Positions 15,642 through 26,855 of a stretch of 64,000 nucleotides of DNA are shown piece by piece. The first letter of the stretch is position 1; each line of letters opens with the position of its first letter. Under the pieces are notes generated by a model that saw only the letters and a program-made list of their open reading frames with translations, did no database searches and was not told where the DNA came from. The translations under genes were made by a program, and so were the position numbers. This stretch comes from Scytonema hofmannii PCC 7110 (GTDB taxonomy: Bacteria > Cyanobacteriota > Cyanobacteriia > Cyanobacteriales > Nostocaceae). The DNA lies in assembly GCF_000346485.2 (NCBI RefSeq), contig NZ_KQ976354.1, positions 9,506,341 to 9,570,340 on the forward strand, given 5' to 3'.

Positions 15642-17614
15642 TCGGTATTCCTCCTTCTGGGAGCAACAAGATCTAATTCCGAACGTACCCTGACACCAAG
15701 AACAGCTTCTTCAAAATTATCTCGTTCTTGCAAGGTGAATCCCAACCAAAGATTGGGAAGCACGCGAAAATCATAAAACAGTTCCAACACATCTGGTGTA
15801 TCTCCACGACGAAGGCGATCGTTGGATAAACCACGCCCATAACCCAAGCCCAAGCGATCGTCTGGCGTAAACAAATCCAAAAACGTCACGCCAAAAGAGT
15901 AAGTATCAGCACCTTCTCCCAAATCGCGATTTTCGTAACGACCGTAACGTCCGAAAACACCCATCTTTAAGTTAGGTATATAAACTTCAGCATTCAGACC
16001 ATAAGCTTCTTCGCGATCGTCTTCTTGGGTTCCAAATAGGGTATTTGCTTGATTTCTGGCAATGCCAAAGCTTTCCGGAAAAGTATCGCGGTTACCTGCA
16101 TCGCGGTCACTGGCATAAGTCCCTCGAATAATTGCATTTCCGTAACGGATGGCAACTTCTCCAGCAAATCCATCCAAGGAAAAGTCACTTATTTTATTTG
16201 ATGAAGAAAACACGGCGGCTTTTGCTTCAATATTGTCAGTGACACTCCAATTGACTAAAAAACCTGTTCGAGAAGCAATACCTGTTGCTGACAGCGCTGG
16301 GTTGGTTTGAAACACGGGGTTAAAAAACTGACTTGCGCCATCCTTAGCAAAGCTATTGCGGTCAAAATAAGATGTTAAATCTATCTGACCCAGAACAACA
16401 CGTAGATTGGGGACTCCCCCAAATGAAGTAGCAACATAAAGCTCGTTGATATTCAAACCATCTCCACGAGAATCAACAAGCAGGTCTTCACCAGTCACCA
16501 AATCCAATGTTGCTCCAATCAAAGCCTGTGAAGAGAGTGGATAAGTCCCACTCAGACGTGCGCGTGCAGCAGAATCATCTCCTTCAGTTATATAGACTCC
16601 TTGTAACTTTAAAGAGGAGGCGTTGAAAGCTGCACTGTCAATGGGCGAACGAGGTTGATTCAACGATTGTGAAGTGACTGGTGGCGTGGCTGTTGGCGGC
16701 TGACTGGGAACGGGAGTTATGGGGAGTTCTTGCTTTTGGGTTTGCGTGCTGATAGGATAACCAGGTAGTTGCTGTATTCCACCTTGATAGTTAGGGACTG
16801 GATAAATACTTGAAGTAGAGGCACCTGTGATTGATTGTGGCGAGACAGGTTGACAATTCAGTAGTATGTTGAAACTTGAACTAGGAGTGTTAGCAACGGA
16901 TGGCGATGGTACAGCTTGGCAGTTTAGCAGTATGTTGAATGTCGATACAGGAGTTGAGGGACTAGAGGGCGAAGTCAGTTGTACCTGTTGTGCGTTAAAA
17001 CTTGGTGCAGGAGTTGCTCTAATTGGTGGTAGAGGAACAGATTGTGCTTGGGAGTTAAGTAACTGATGGAAAGTAGGAGTTGATGGTGCAGTAAATTCTT
17101 GTGTTGAGGTTGTTGTTGTGTTTGTGCTGGGGAGTGGTAGAAGCGGAGGAGATTGAGCGTGCAGTTGTCCTGTATTTCTCTCCGCATTTTTTCTGATTGT
17201 CCGTGTTTGTGCTTGTGGGGCTTTTCCTGTCATTTCCCGATGGAGAAAGCCATTCTCCAACTGCTTAATATCACGCTCTGGTATTTGCTGCGCTTCCAAA
17301 GAAATCATGTCTTTGGAAGTTGCCATGTTCGGAATCAAGGATGTGGTACTAGCACGACTATCTTCTGGTGGTGGAGGTAACGTTTGTAAACCCGACTTTG
17401 ACTGTTCTCGAGATTTCGGAGACTGGGGTACTGGTAATAAATCCCCCAGTTGCAAATCTCCAGACTTTTGGTTTGGGTGTTGTTGAGCAAAACAGATTTC
17501 ATTGACTGCTAGAAACCAAATTATGGAAGCTTTGGCAAACAACAGCAGACAATCAGACCAATGAAACCGTTTTGGCAACGTAACTTTAAGGCAATCCAAT
17601 ACTGTGAACTTCAT
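15638..17614 (-). CDS. Outer-membrane beta-barrel protein with Pro-rich N-terminus, putative cellulose exporter
   Basis: A 658-aa protein. An N-terminal signal sequence (about 25-45) is followed by about 280 residues of Pro/Ser/Thr/Gln-rich sequence, with a repeated STFNILLNCQ-type unit near 200-260. From about residue 330, alternating amphipathic strands and short turns (LKLQGVYITEGDD, ARARLSGTYPL, LGLGYGRGLSNDRL, LWLGFTLQERDNF) indicate a beta-barrel. As first gene of the cellulose cluster, overlapping the TPR gene, it is the likely outer-membrane channel, supplying the barrel half of BcsC as a separate polypeptide. A general porin is the alternative. Confidence 0.75.
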   Translation of the reverse strand: MKFTVLDCLKVTLPKRFHWSDCLLLFAKASIIWFLAVNEICFAQQHPNQKSGDLQLGDLLPVPQSPKSREQSKSGLQTLPPPPEDSRASTTSLIPNMATSKDMISLEAQQIPERDIKQLENGFLHREMTGKAPQAQTRTIRKNAERNTGQLHAQSPPLLPLPSTNTTTTSTQEFTAPSTPTFHQLLNSQAQSVPLPPIRATPAPSFNAQQVQLTSPSSPSTPVSTFNILLNCQAVPSPSVANTPSSSFNILLNCQPVSPQSITGASTSSIYPVPNYQGGIQQLPGYPISTQTQKQELPITPVPSQPPTATPPVTSQSLNQPRSPIDSAAFNASSLKLQGVYITEGDDSAARARLSGTYPLSSQALIGATLDLVTGEDLLVDSRGDGLNINELYVATSFGGVPNLRVVLGQIDLTSYFDRNSFAKDGASQFFNPVFQTNPALSATGIASRTGFLVNWSVTDNIEAKAAVFSSSNKISDFSLDGFAGEVAIRYGNAIIRGTYASDRDAGNRDTFPESFGIARNQANTLFGTQEDDREEAYGLNAEVYIPNLKMGVFGRYGRYENRDLGEGADTYSFGVTFLDLFTPDDRLGLGYGRGLSNDRLRRGDTPDVLELFYDFRVLPNLWLGFTLQERDNFEEAVLGVRVRSELDLVAPRRRNTE

Positions 17615-17757
17615 CAGTCTACATTTTAGATAACTAATTTTTTTTCGTTGCTAGATGTCGTCACTTTATCAAAAAAATGTGAGTTTTATGAACAAAAAAT
17701 TGTAAATTTTGCAATCACTAATCAATTTGTTAAAAACCTATGAAGCTTTCTCTTGGA

Positions 17758-17792
17758 TTGTTCATGTATTAGAAAATAGGTAAGAATATAAT
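17758..17792 (+). promoter_or_regulatory. Possible promoter of the lipoprotein gene
   Basis: A perfect TATAAT lies at 17787-17792, about 40 bases before the ATG at 17832. No well-spaced -35 box is seen; TTGTTC at 17758 is too far away (23 bases). The divergent cellulose promoter must lie within 17615-17831. Confidence 0.4.
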
Positions 17793-17831
17793 TTACCTTG
17801 TTTTCATTTGGAGTAAATCCTTAATTTTTTT

Positions 17832-18572
17832 ATGCTCAGTCTCTCCTTTCGCTCAATTCGGCAAAAAATGAAAGATTTCGCGGCAAACCATTACCTAGCA
17901 GCCATTTCTTTATCTCTAGTTACTATTAGTTATGGTTGCGTTCAAAAGGCACAAGAAAATGTGCAGCTAGAGGTAACAAGCGTGCAACCAATGGGAAATA
18001 ATAGTATGTACAATGTAGAAGGCAGAAGCAATTTACCTGATTCAAGTTTGGTGTCAGTAGCAGCAGTTCGTTATTTAGTCTCAACAGAAGGACAACAACA
18101 GAAATCTTTGGAAGAAGCAACCATCAACCGCTCAATTCTTGCTCGCGAAATTGTGCAGGTTAAACAAGGACAATGGGAAGCAGACTTGAACTTATGGCAA
18201 GTAGCACCTGATGGTAAATATCAAGAAGCTTGGCAAGCCAATCAATCGCAAATGAAACTGCGACCCGATAGTAGTAGCGTTAGATTTATCGCTACATTTG
18301 AACCAACTGCTCAATTAAAGAAATCAAACAAACAGCTTGAAAGCAAGCAGCTTCGCTTCACAAATGAAGGAGAAGCCTACTTACAAGCAGACCAAACTCT
18401 TCAAGTACCATTACCGACTGGTAAAACAGTACCTCCTTTACAAAAAGACTCGAACGATGACTTGGGAAACCAAACCCAACCACCAACACTGATTGCTAAT
18501 GCACCCCTACTTACATCTGCTAAGTTCAAACAAACTAACGCACCCTTAAAACCTTTAGAATTTATGCGTTGA
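17832..18572 (+). CDS. Putative lipoprotein of unknown function, divergent from the cellulose cluster
   Basis: A 246-aa protein. A basic N-terminus and hydrophobic stretch end in VTISYGC (Cys about 36), a lipobox-like site. The mature part has a beta-rich region (VQLEVTSVQPMGNNSMYNVEGR, SSLVSVAAVRYLV) and a Gln/Pro-rich tail. I recognise no named domain. It shares a 217-bp intergenic region with the first cellulose gene, so a link to export is possible but is only inferred from position. It is followed by a long perfect hairpin. Confidence 0.75.
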   Translation: MLSLSFRSIRQKMKDFAANHYLAAISLSLVTISYGCVQKAQENVQLEVTSVQPMGNNSMYNVEGRSNLPDSSLVSVAAVRYLVSTEGQQQKSLEEATINRSILAREIVQVKQGQWEADLNLWQVAPDGKYQEAWQANQSQMKLRPDSSSVRFIATFEPTAQLKKSNKQLESKQLRFTNEGEAYLQADQTLQVPLPTGKTVPPLQKDSNDDLGNQTQPPTLIANAPLLTSAKFKQTNAPLKPLEFMR

Positions 18573-19493
18573 AACTCAGTGTTCCATTTTTATACACCAA
18601 AACAGAAAACGTAGCAACCCACGAACAACAACTTAACTTTACGCGTTAGGCTTTCAGTAAAACTAACTTCATCAGTGTTGGCAAAATAATACCATACATC
18701 AAAAAGTTGTGTATTCTAGTGGCTAGAATACACAACTTTTATATTAAAATTTCAAAAAATTAATACGTCCTACTGCCTACTCTCCACTCCCTATTCCCTA
18801 TTTTCAAGTTAGAGCCTGAAAACGAGAGTACAAGGGTGAATTTAGGGCAAATCCCAAGCGAAATTCCTTAAAAAGCCCCTCTTCCAATGGGAGGAGGGGG
18901 TTGGATGTAATTTTATTGTAACTTTTAATACCAAATACTTACACCAATTTCATGATTGCCAATCACTATAAAACTTTGCAAGAATCTATATATATGCCCT
19001 CCTTAACCAGAAAGCTGCACACTGCTTTGGTGAAACGAGCGCCCCAAGCAAGAGCTATTTGCCGTACCTTGCAACAAATATTCTCCACTTCAAGCCTAAA
19101 GTGCTCAAGCTTACGGTTTACCGAACAATATTTAGTAGTACTAGAGCACTACTTGTTGATATATTGTTATATATAGATGTCCCCTATGCAGCGTGGAGCT
19201 ACTCTTCCTTAAACCTTTATTGCCAAATTAGAGTAGGTATTTTGCTCTAGCTCGACTGAACTTTGCCATAATGTTGATGGCTTACAAAATTTAGCTCTCC
19301 CATTAGGGTTTCTAGTAGAGCCACAACTCTTGCAAAAATGGCAAGAATTGAGAGTCTACAAGATCGGAGAATTTTAAATGAAAAGTTTTTTTAAAAAATT
19401 TTTCATTTAGTTCTCAATATTGGCAAAGGAGATGCTATATTAGTAAGCCTAGTAGTGTGTGTAATTATTTAGATATTCTTTCTGGAACTGACT
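18573..19493. other. Intergenic region between the lipoprotein gene and rpsT
   Basis: These 921 bases hold a perfect 18-bp-stem hairpin (18702-18740), an ACTCCCT-type STRR near 18775-18802, a CCCCTCTTCC/GGAGGAGGGG palindrome near 18876-18900, an AT-rich hairpin (19377-19408), and rpsT upstream signals including CATAAT at 19267. Short ORFs here show no family resemblance and I do not call them. Confidence 0.55.
18702..18740. terminator. Perfect 18-bp stem hairpin, probable bidirectional terminator
   Basis: AAAAGTTGTGTATTCTAG (18702-18719) pairs without mismatch to CTAGAATACACAACTTTT (18723-18740) across a 3-base loop. The A/T ends give a U-run on either strand. It lies 130 bases after the lipoprotein stop. 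Confidence 0.8.
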
Positions 19494-19802
19494 GTGGCGA
19501 ATACAAAGTCTGCTCTCAAGCGTGCCCAAATCGCAGAACGCAACCGACTGCGTAATAAATCATACAAATCAGCAGTGAAGACGCTGATGAAGAAATATTT
19601 TGCTGCTGTTGAAACCTATGCAGCTAATCCGAGTCCGGAACAGAAGCAACTAGTTCTCAAGGAAATGTCGGAAGCCTACAGCAAAATAGATAAAGCTGTA
19701 AAGCGTGGTGTTCTCCATCCTAACAATGGAGCTAGAAAAAAATCCAAACTAGCGCAAAGGCTGAAAGCTCATTCACAAAGAGCAGTTGCTGCTGCACAAT
19801 AG
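19494..19802 (+). CDS. rpsT: 30S ribosomal protein S20
   Basis: A 102-aa basic protein beginning with GTG (19494) and matching bS20: [29 protein letters not shown] at the start and [16 protein letters not shown] near the C-terminus. It binds 16S rRNA early in 30S assembly. A TCATTGG-type repeat array starts at the stop codon, and tatD follows 82 bases later on the same strand. Confidence 0.97.
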   Translation: MANTKSALKRAQIAERNRLRNKSYKSAVKTLMKKYFAAVETYAANPSPEQKQLVLKEMSEAYSKIDKAVKRGVLHPNNGARKKSKLAQRLKAHSQRAVAAAQ

Positions 19803-19884
19803 TCATTGGTCATTAGTCATAGGTCATTAGTTATTGGTCTTTACAAAGGACAAATGACAAAGAACAAACGACAAAGGACAAACA
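19800..19884. repeat. Heptamer arrays filling the rpsT-tatD gap
   Basis: TCATTGG/TCATTAG units begin with the rpsT TAG stop and run to about 19843. They are followed by GACAAAN units up to the tatD ATG. The whole 82-base gap is repeat DNA with no visible Shine-Dalgarno. Confidence 0.9.
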
Positions 19885-20670
19885 ATGCAGCTGATTGACA
19901 CCCACGTTCACATTAACTTTGACATTTTCCAGTCCGATCTAGAAGCAGTGCGCGAACGATGGCAAGCAGCTGGTGTAGTACATCTGATACATTCGTGTGT
20001 AGAGCCATCAGAGTTTTCTGGCATTCAAGCCCTAGCTCATCGCTTTCCCGAAGTCAGTTATGCTGTGGGCTTACATCCTCTAGATGCAGAACAATGGAAT
20101 GACAAAACAGCTGAGGAGATTTTCTCTCTAGCTCGTTCTGATTCCAAAGTGGTAGCGATTGGGGAAACGGGGCTGGATTTTTACAAGGCAACTAACTACG
20201 AGAAACAGCTGATAGCTTTCGAGACTCAGTTGGAAATTGCTGCTGAACTCAAATTGCCAGTGATTATCCACTGTCGGGATGCAGTCGGTGAACTCAAAGA
20301 CGTGCTGCAAAAATGGAAAAACATCAAAGGAGATAGTGTTCGGGGAGTTATGCACTGTTGGGGTGGAAACCCAGAAGAAACACAATGGTTTCTCGATTTG
20401 GGTTTCTACATTAGCTTTAGTGGAACTGTGACGTTCAAAAACGCCAAACAGATTCAGGAATCTGCCACAATGGTGAGGAGCGATCGCCTGCTAGTGGAAA
20501 CAGATTGTCCCTTCCTTGCTCCCGTTCCCAAACGGGGCGAGCGGCGCAATGAGCCAGCTTACGTCCGTTATGTAGCAGAGCAAGTCGCCAAATTACGAGG
20601 GGAAACACTTTCAGATATCGCCTCCCTAACCACCCGCAATGCCTGTGAATTATTTGGCTTAACGCTATAA
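19885..20670 (+). CDS. tatD: TatD family metal-dependent hydrolase (DNase)
   Basis: A 261-aa TIM-barrel hydrolase. The metal ligands are visible: DTHVHINFD at the N-terminus (HxH), GETGLDFY (Glu), VIIHCRDA (His), GVMHCWGG (His) and [10 protein letters not shown] (Asp). Members are 3'-5' exonucleases or DNases implicated in DNA repair and quality control. Length is typical. It follows rpsT on the same strand across a repeat-only spacer. TatD versus the related YcfH subfamily cannot be settled by eye. Confidence 0.93.
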   Translation: MQLIDTHVHINFDIFQSDLEAVRERWQAAGVVHLIHSCVEPSEFSGIQALAHRFPEVSYAVGLHPLDAEQWNDKTAEEIFSLARSDSKVVAIGETGLDFYKATNYEKQLIAFETQLEIAAELKLPVIIHCRDAVGELKDVLQKWKNIKGDSVRGVMHCWGGNPEETQWFLDLGFYISFSGTVTFKNAKQIQESATMVRSDRLLVETDCPFLAPVPKRGERRNEPAYVRYVAEQVAKLRGETLSDIASLTTRNACELFGLTL

Positions 20671-21336
20671 AGGTTACCTTGGCTTTGAATAACTATCGAA
20701 AAATGGAAACACAAAAAATGGCGGAAGGAAAAAAATGTGTTAGTATTAATTCCTCCAAAATCACTTTGTGTGCGTCATAATGGTTAAGGAAGTAACAAAT
20801 CAATTACAATCGCACAAGTTGCTTCATGATTCACTCTTACCATCCTTATATCTCTACAAGCGGATGCTCCGATTCAATGAAAAACCCTTTCTGATAAGAC
20901 TAACCTAACTTTTTCTGAATAAGCGGCTATAGAAATACCTATTGTTAAATGAAAATTGCATTCTTCGATCGCGCACCCGCCAAAACAACGCCATCCCAAT
21001 AGCAAGCAGGCTCAGTAGATTCTTATCTTCTGAGCACTAAATGCCATTGTCCCACTGTTGTTGAAGACATTTTGTTTCAGAAAAACATGGAGTGTAAAAA
21101 CTTGGCATTAGTGAAAACACGCGCTTTTTGGAGGGGGAAGTGAGAAAAGCCAAACAGCTTAAAAAAAATTAGCCATTGGTCAAAAGGTTATTGGTGACTC
21201 ATCTTTTTACAAATGACCAATGACCAATGTGCTTTTATTGCTCCGTTTGCCCGCATCTACAAGAGTTGCAGGTGGTATAAGGAGAAGTTCCCACACACGT
21301 TATTTGAGTAAAACGATTGTTGACAAAGGTAGAGGC
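20671..21336. other. Upstream region of the rpoB operon
   Basis: These 666 bases have no convincing gene. GCTCAGTAGAT (21010-21020) pairs with ATCTTCTGAGC (21025-21035), one mismatch, TCTT loop. A TGACCAA repeat pair at about 21214-21226 creates an upstream ATG that extends the rpoB frame. The rpoB promoter should be here but I cannot place it confidently. Confidence 0.5.
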
Positions 21337-24300
21337 ATGATTAACGAATCAATGATGGAACCAGCCTTTATGCTACCCGATTTGATAGAAATTCAGCGAT
21401 CCAGTTTTCGCTGGTTTCTAGAAGAAGGGTTGATAGAAGAACTTAACTCTTTTAGTCCTATTACAGACTATACAGGCAAACTAGAACTGCATTTTTTAGG
21501 TCATAACTACAAGCTTAAAGAGCCAAAGTACAGTGTAGAAGAAGCAAAACGGCGGGACAGTACCTACGCAGTACAAATGTACGTACCCACCCGTCTGATT
21601 AACAAAGAAACAGGAGAAATCAAAGAGCAAGAGGTCTTTATTGGAGATTTGCCTTTGATGACAGACCGAGGTACGTTCATCATCAACGGTGCTGAGAGGG
21701 TGATTGTCAACCAGATCGTGCGAAGCCCAGGGGTTTACTACAAATCAGAAATTGATAAAAACGGAAGACGTACCTACTCAGCTAGCTTAATTCCCAACAG
21801 AGGGGCGTGGCTGAAATTTGAAACAGACCGTAACGATCTTGTGTGGGTCAGAATCGACAAAACCCGCAAATTGTCAGCACAAGTCCTTCTCAAAGCTTTG
21901 GGATTATCAGACAACGAAATTTTTGACGCCTTGCGTCACCCAGAATATTTCCAAAAAACCATTGAAAAAGAAGGCCAATTCTCAGAAGAAGAAGCCTTGA
22001 TGGAGTTGTATCGCAAACTGCGACCGGGTGAACCACCCACAGTATTGGGAGGACAACAACTCTTAGATTCGCGCTTCTTCGATGCCAAACGCTATGACCT
22101 GGGTCGAGTGGGACGCTATAAGCTCAACAAAAAACTGGGTCTGCAAGTCCCAGAACCCATACGTGTTCTGACACCGCCAGATATTTTGGCCGCAGTGGAT
22201 TACCTGATTAACCTGGAGTTTGACATTGGTAGTACCGATGATATCGACCACCTGGGTAACCGTCGGGTCAGAAGCGTTGGCGAATTGCTGCAAAACCAAG
22301 TGCGGGTGGGTCTGAACCGATTAGAGAGGATTATTCGGGAAAGAATGACCGTATCGGATTCAGAATCGTTGACCCCAGCTTCGTTGGTGAACCCCAAACC
22401 CTTGGTGGCGGCGATTAAAGAATTCTTTGGCTCCTCGCAATTGTCGCAGTTCATGGATCAAACCAATCCGCTAGCGGAATTGACCCACAAGCGGCGTTTG
22501 TCAGCCCTGGGTCCTGGCGGTTTGACTCGCGAACGGGCGGGCTTTGCGGTGCGAGACATTCACCCAAGTCACTACGGACGGATTTGTCCGGTGGAAACTC
22601 CTGAAGGTCCAAACGCTGGTTTGATTGGTTCTTTGGCAACTCATGCTCGCGTAAACTTGTACGGGTTCCTAGAAACTCCCTTCCGTCCTGTGGAGAACGG
22701 AAAAGTCCGGTTTGATATGAGCGCTGTATACATGACGGCGGATGAAGAAGATGATTTAAGGGTGGCTGCAGGTGACCTCCCGCTTGACGACGAAGGCAAT
22801 ATTCTAGGACCCACTGTGACAGTGCGCTATCGTCAAGAATTTTCTTCAACTACCCCAGAACAAGTAGACTACGTAGCTGTTTCTCCCGTGCAAATTGTAT
22901 CGGTTGCTACTAGCATGATTCCGTTCCTAGAGCATGATGACGCGAACCGCGCCCTCATGGGATCGAACATGCAACGCCAAGCAGTACCTTTGCTGAAACC
23001 GGAACGTCCTTTGGTGGGAACGGGTTTGGAAGCTCAGGGCGCGAGAGACTCGGGTATGGTGATCGTCTCCCGTACTGATGGCGAAGTGGTTTATGTTGAT
23101 GCCAATAAAATTCGCGTTCGGGTGAGCGATCCCTCGCAATTGGCAGCTCTTGGTCATCGCCCAAGTAGTAATAACCCTAACAAACCGGTAGAAATTGAGT
23201 ACACCATTTCTAAGTACCAGCGTTCCAACCAGGATACTTGTCTCAATCAGAAACCCCTAATTTATATGGGGGAACGAGTGGTTGCAGGTCAGGTGTTGGC
23301 GGATGGTTCTTCGACTGAAGGTGGTGAATTGGCTCTGGGACAAAATATTGTAGTTGCATATATGCCTTGGGAAGGCTACAACTACGAAGACGCAATTTTG
23401 ATTTCCGAGCGACTGGTACAGGATGATATTTATACCTCAATTCACATTGAAAAGTACGAAATTGAGGCCAGACAAACCAAACTGGGTCCGGAGGAAATCA
23501 CTAGAGAAATTCCGAACGTCGGTGAAGATGCCTTGCGTCAGTTGGACGAACAGGGGATCATTCGCATTGGGGCTTGGGTGGAATCTGGAGATATTTTGGT
23601 TGGGAAGGTGACTCCGAAAGGGGAATCAGACCAGCCTCCGGAAGAAAAACTCTTGCGGGCGATTTTCGGTGAAAAAGCACGGGATGTGAGAGACAACTCC
23701 CTGCGAGTTCCTAACGGTGAAAAGGGACGGGTTGTGGATGTGCGCTTGTTCACTCGCGAACAAGGTGATGAGTTACCACCAGGAGCAAATATGGTAGTCC
23801 GGGTGTATGTGGCTCAAAAGCGGAAAATTCAAGTGGGTGACAAGATGGCGGGGCGTCACGGAAATAAAGGGATTATTTCCAAAATTCTGCCAGCAGAAGA
23901 TATGCCCTACTTGCCAGATGGTTCTCCTGTTGATATTGTTCTCAACCCTCTGGGGGTACCGAGCCGGATGAACGTCGGACAAGTGTTTGAGTGTTTGTTG
24001 GGTTGGGCGGGTCACAATTTGGGTGTCCGGTTTAAGCTGACTCCGTTTGATGAAATGTATGGGGAAGAGTCTTCCCGGAGCATCGTTCATGGCAAGTTGC
24101 TTGAAGCACGGGATGAAACAGGGAAAACTTGGGTTTATAATCCCTCGGAACCGGGCAAAATTACCGTGTACGATGGTCGGACCGGCGAACCTTTTGACAG
24201 ACCGATTACCGTGGGTGTGGCTTATATGCTGAAGCTGGTTCACTTGGTAGATGACAAGATTCACGCCCGTTCTACTGGTCCCTACTCCTTGGTGACACAA

Positions 24301-24687
24301 CAGCCTTTGGGTGGTAAAGCACAGCAAGGCGGTCAGCGATTTGGAGAAATGGAGGTGTGGGCATTGGAAGCTTTTGGTGCGGCTTACACCTTGCAAGAAT
24401 TGCTGACTGTGAAGTCAGATGATATGCAAGGGCGGAATGAAGCCCTCAATGCGATCGTTAAAGGGAAAGCAATTCCCCGACCCGGTACGCCAGAGTCTTT
24501 CAAAGTTTTGATGCGAGAACTGCAATCCTTGGGATTGGATATTGCCGTCCATAAGGTAGAAACACAAACAGATGGCAGTTCCTTGGATGTAGAAGTTGAC
24601 TTAATGGCAGACACTGGAAACCGTCGTACACCCCCACGTCCAACCTACGAATCTCTATCGCGCGATTCAATGGATGATGAAGAGTAA
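21337..24687 (+). CDS. rpoB: DNA-directed RNA polymerase subunit beta
   Basis: A 1116-aa catalytic beta subunit. Conserved blocks include the rifampicin region ([20 protein letters not shown]), [41 protein letters not shown], the [10 protein letters not shown] active-site lysine block and the C-terminal clamp-anchoring [24 protein letters not shown]. An upstream ATG at 21220 in the same frame would add 39 residues (MTNVLLLL...) unlike other cyanobacterial RpoB. The ATG at 21337, after AGAGG, gives the expected [20 protein letters not shown] start. It is first gene of rpoB-rpoC1-rpoC2. Confidence 0.98.
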   Translation: MINESMMEPAFMLPDLIEIQRSSFRWFLEEGLIEELNSFSPITDYTGKLELHFLGHNYKLKEPKYSVEEAKRRDSTYAVQMYVPTRLINKETGEIKEQEVFIGDLPLMTDRGTFIINGAERVIVNQIVRSPGVYYKSEIDKNGRRTYSASLIPNRGAWLKFETDRNDLVWVRIDKTRKLSAQVLLKALGLSDNEIFDALRHPEYFQKTIEKEGQFSEEEALMELYRKLRPGEPPTVLGGQQLLDSRFFDAKRYDLGRVGRYKLNKKLGLQVPEPIRVLTPPDILAAVDYLINLEFDIGSTDDIDHLGNRRVRSVGELLQNQVRVGLNRLERIIRERMTVSDSESLTPASLVNPKPLVAAIKEFFGSSQLSQFMDQTNPLAELTHKRRLSALGPGGLTRERAGFAVRDIHPSHYGRICPVETPEGPNAGLIGSLATHARVNLYGFLETPFRPVENGKVRFDMSAVYMTADEEDDLRVAAGDLPLDDEGNILGPTVTVRYRQEFSSTTPEQVDYVAVSPVQIVSVATSMIPFLEHDDANRALMGSNMQRQAVPLLKPERPLVGTGLEAQGARDSGMVIVSRTDGEVVYVDANKIRVRVSDPSQLAALGHRPSSNNPNKPVEIEYTISKYQRSNQDTCLNQKPLIYMGERVVAGQVLADGSSTEGGELALGQNIVVAYMPWEGYNYEDAILISERLVQDDIYTSIHIEKYEIEARQTKLGPEEITREIPNVGEDALRQLDEQGIIRIGAWVESGDILVGKVTPKGESDQPPEEKLLRAIFGEKARDVRDNSLRVPNGEKGRVVDVRLFTREQGDELPPGANMVVRVYVAQKRKIQVGDKMAGRHGNKGIISKILPAEDMPYLPDGSPVDIVLNPLGVPSRMNVGQVFECLLGWAGHNLGVRFKLTPFDEMYGEESSRSIVHGKLLEARDETGKTWVYNPSEPGKITVYDGRTGEPFDRPITVGVAYMLKLVHLVDDKIHARSTGPYSLVTQQPLGGKAQQGGQRFGEMEVWALEAFGAAYTLQELLTVKSDDMQGRNEALNAIVKGKAIPRPGTPESFKVLMRELQSLGLDIAVHKVETQTDGSSLDVEVDLMADTGNRRTPPRPTYESLSRDSMDDEE

Positions 24688-24691
24688 GAGA

Positions 24692-24804
24692 ATTTTGGAT
24701 TTTAGATGCGTGGATTTTGGATTAACAATCTGAAATCTAAGATCTAATTTCCCGGATTTTGCTAGCAATATTTCAATCTAAAATCTAAAATCCAAAATCT
24801 AAAA
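24692..24804. repeat. ATCTAAA/ATCCAAA repeats filling the rpoB-rpoC1 gap
   Basis: TTTTGGATTTTAG-type units begin within 6 bases of the rpoB stop. A second array in the opposite sense (ATCTAAA/ATCCAAA) runs from about 24773 to the base before the rpoC1 start region. The two orientations could base-pair across the gap. Confidence 0.9.
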
Positions 24805-24807
24805 TTG

Positions 24808-26685
24808 ATGAGAGCAGCACAAAACAATCAGTTTGACTATGTCAAAATTGGGTTGGCTTCCCCCGAACGGATTCGAGCTTGGGGTGAAAGAACCCTACCT
24901 AACGGTCAAGTCGTAGGTGAAGTGACCAAGCCAGAGACAATCAATTACCGGACTTTAAAGCCAGAGATGGATGGCTTGTTCTGCGAGCGAATTTTTGGTC
25001 CGGCAAAAGATTGGGAATGTCACTGCGGAAAATATAAGAGAGTTCGTCACCGTGGAATTGTGTGCGAACGTTGTGGTGTTGAAGTCACCGAATCTCGTGT
25101 CCGCCGCCACCGCATGGGCTATATTAAGTTGGCTGCACCAGTGGCTCACGTTTGGTATCTCAAAGGGATTCCCAGTTATATCGCCATCCTGCTCGATATG
25201 CCTTTGCGGGATGTGGAACAAATTGTCTATTTCAACTCCTATGTTGTTCTCAATCAAGGGAATGCAGAAACCTTAAGTTACAAACAACTTCTGAGTGAAG
25301 ACCAGTGGTTGGAAATAGAAGACCAAATTTATGCTGAAGATTCTATCCTTTCTGGGGTAGAGGTGGGAATTGGTGCGGAAGCGCTTTTGCGGTTGCTTGC
25401 GGATATTCACTTAGAACAAGAAGCTGAATCTTTGCGAGAAGACATTACTACCGCCAAAGGACAAAAGCGAGCAAAGTTAATTAAGCGCTTAAGGGTGATT
25501 GATAACTTTATTGCCACTGGTTCTAAACCAGAGTGGATGGTGATGACAGTGATCCCCGTGATCCCTCCAGACTTACGTCCAATGGTACAGCTTGATGGCG
25601 GACGATTTGCAACTAGCGACTTGAATGACCTTTATCGCCGAGTGATTAACCGCAACAACCGTTTGGCTCGTTTGCAAGAAATTTTAGCTCCGGAAATTAT
25701 TGTTCGGAACGAAAAGCGGATGCTGCAAGAAGCAGTTGATGCTTTGATTGATAACGGTCGTCGGGGACGGACTGTTGTAGGAGCAAATAACAGACCGCTA
25801 AAATCTTTATCCGACATTATTGAAGGTAAGCAAGGTCGTTTCCGTCAAAACTTGTTGGGTAAACGGGTTGACTACTCTGGACGTTCGGTGATTGTGGTCG
25901 GTCCAAAACTTCATATTCACCAGTGCGGTTTGCCAAGAGAAATGGCAATTGAGTTATTCCAACCGTTTGTGATCCATCGACTGATTAAGAGCGGTATGGT
26001 GAATAACATCAAAGCGGCGAAAAAGTTGATTTCTCGTTCCGATCCCAGTGTTTGGGATGTTTTGGAAGAGGTGATTGAAGGACACCCCGTCATGCTCAAC
26101 CGTGCGCCCACACTCCACCGTTTGGGGATCCAAGCTTTTGAACCCATTTTGGTGGAAGGAAGAGCGATTCAATTGCACCCACTTGTGTGTCCGGCGTTTA
26201 ACGCTGACTTTGACGGTGACCAAATGGCGGTACACGTACCGTTATCTTTGGAATCTCAAGCGGAAGCGCGGTTACTGATGTTGGCATCCAATAACGTTTT
26301 GTCACCCGCGACTGGTAAGCCAATTATTACACCCAGCCAAGATATGGTGTTGGGAGCGTATTACCTAACTGCAGAAAATCCCAATGCCAAAAAAGGTGCA
26401 GGACGTTTCTTTGCTTCTTTAGATGATGTCATTATGGCTTACGAGCAAAAAGTAGTAGAACTGCACGCTTATATTTATGTCCGGTTTGATGGCGAAATAG
26501 AGTCTGGTGAACCAGATACAGAACCGGTAGAAGTTACAACTAACGAAGATGGGACTCGGACATTGCTGTACAAGTTCCGTCGAGTCAGAGAAGATGCTCA
26601 AGGTCAGATGATGTCTCAGTATATTCGCACAACACCAGGTCGCGTTATTTACAATAAAGCGATTCAAGAAGCATTAGCTAGTTAG
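24808..26685 (+). CDS. rpoC1: DNA-directed RNA polymerase subunit gamma (N-terminal part of beta')
   Basis: A 625-aa gamma subunit, the N-terminal half of beta' that is a separate gene in cyanobacteria and plastids. The zinc ribbon [20 protein letters not shown] is near residues 70-89. [21 protein letters not shown] and the catalytic magnesium motif NADFDGD are intact. The start is the ATG at 24808, with a TTG just upstream in frame. The sequence before it is a heptamer array with no Shine-Dalgarno. It functions in core polymerase with rpoB and rpoC2. Confidence 0.98.
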   Translation: MRAAQNNQFDYVKIGLASPERIRAWGERTLPNGQVVGEVTKPETINYRTLKPEMDGLFCERIFGPAKDWECHCGKYKRVRHRGIVCERCGVEVTESRVRRHRMGYIKLAAPVAHVWYLKGIPSYIAILLDMPLRDVEQIVYFNSYVVLNQGNAETLSYKQLLSEDQWLEIEDQIYAEDSILSGVEVGIGAEALLRLLADIHLEQEAESLREDITTAKGQKRAKLIKRLRVIDNFIATGSKPEWMVMTVIPVIPPDLRPMVQLDGGRFATSDLNDLYRRVINRNNRLARLQEILAPEIIVRNEKRMLQEAVDALIDNGRRGRTVVGANNRPLKSLSDIIEGKQGRFRQNLLGKRVDYSGRSVIVVGPKLHIHQCGLPREMAIELFQPFVIHRLIKSGMVNNIKAAKKLISRSDPSVWDVLEEVIEGHPVMLNRAPTLHRLGIQAFEPILVEGRAIQLHPLVCPAFNADFDGDQMAVHVPLSLESQAEARLLMLASNNVLSPATGKPIITPSQDMVLGAYYLTAENPNAKKGAGRFFASLDDVIMAYEQKVVELHAYIYVRFDGEIESGEPDTEPVEVTTNEDGTRTLLYKFRRVREDAQGQMMSQYIRTTPGRVIYNKAIQEALAS

Positions 26686-26687
26686 GG

Positions 26688-26855
26688 AATTTTAGATTTT
26701 AGATTTTGGATTTTGGATTATAAATCTAGAACCCACACATCTAAAATCCCAGGATTATAAATCTAGAATCCACGTATCTAACATCTAAAATCTAGAATCC
26801 ACGTATCTAAAATCTAAAATCTAAAATCCAAAATCCAAAATCCAAAATCCAAAAT
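26688..26855. repeat. Long STRR region between rpoC1 and rpoC2
   Basis: ATTTTAG/ATTTTGG units start 3 bases after the rpoC1 stop. Imperfect copies of an ATCTAGAATCCACGTATCTA-like unit follow, and then a run of AAATCCA heptamers that ends 4 bases before the rpoC2 ATG. No Shine-Dalgarno is visible. Confidence 0.92.

Noticed and set aside
18952-19250. Overlapping short plus-strand ORFs upstream of rpsT
   Set aside because: No RBS, no recognisable protein features; they lie in rpsT upstream DNA.
21220-21336. N-terminal extension of rpoB from ATG 21220
   Set aside because: The start lies in a TGACCAA repeat and the extra 39 residues do not match other cyanobacterial RpoB; ATG 21337 gives the expected N-terminus.
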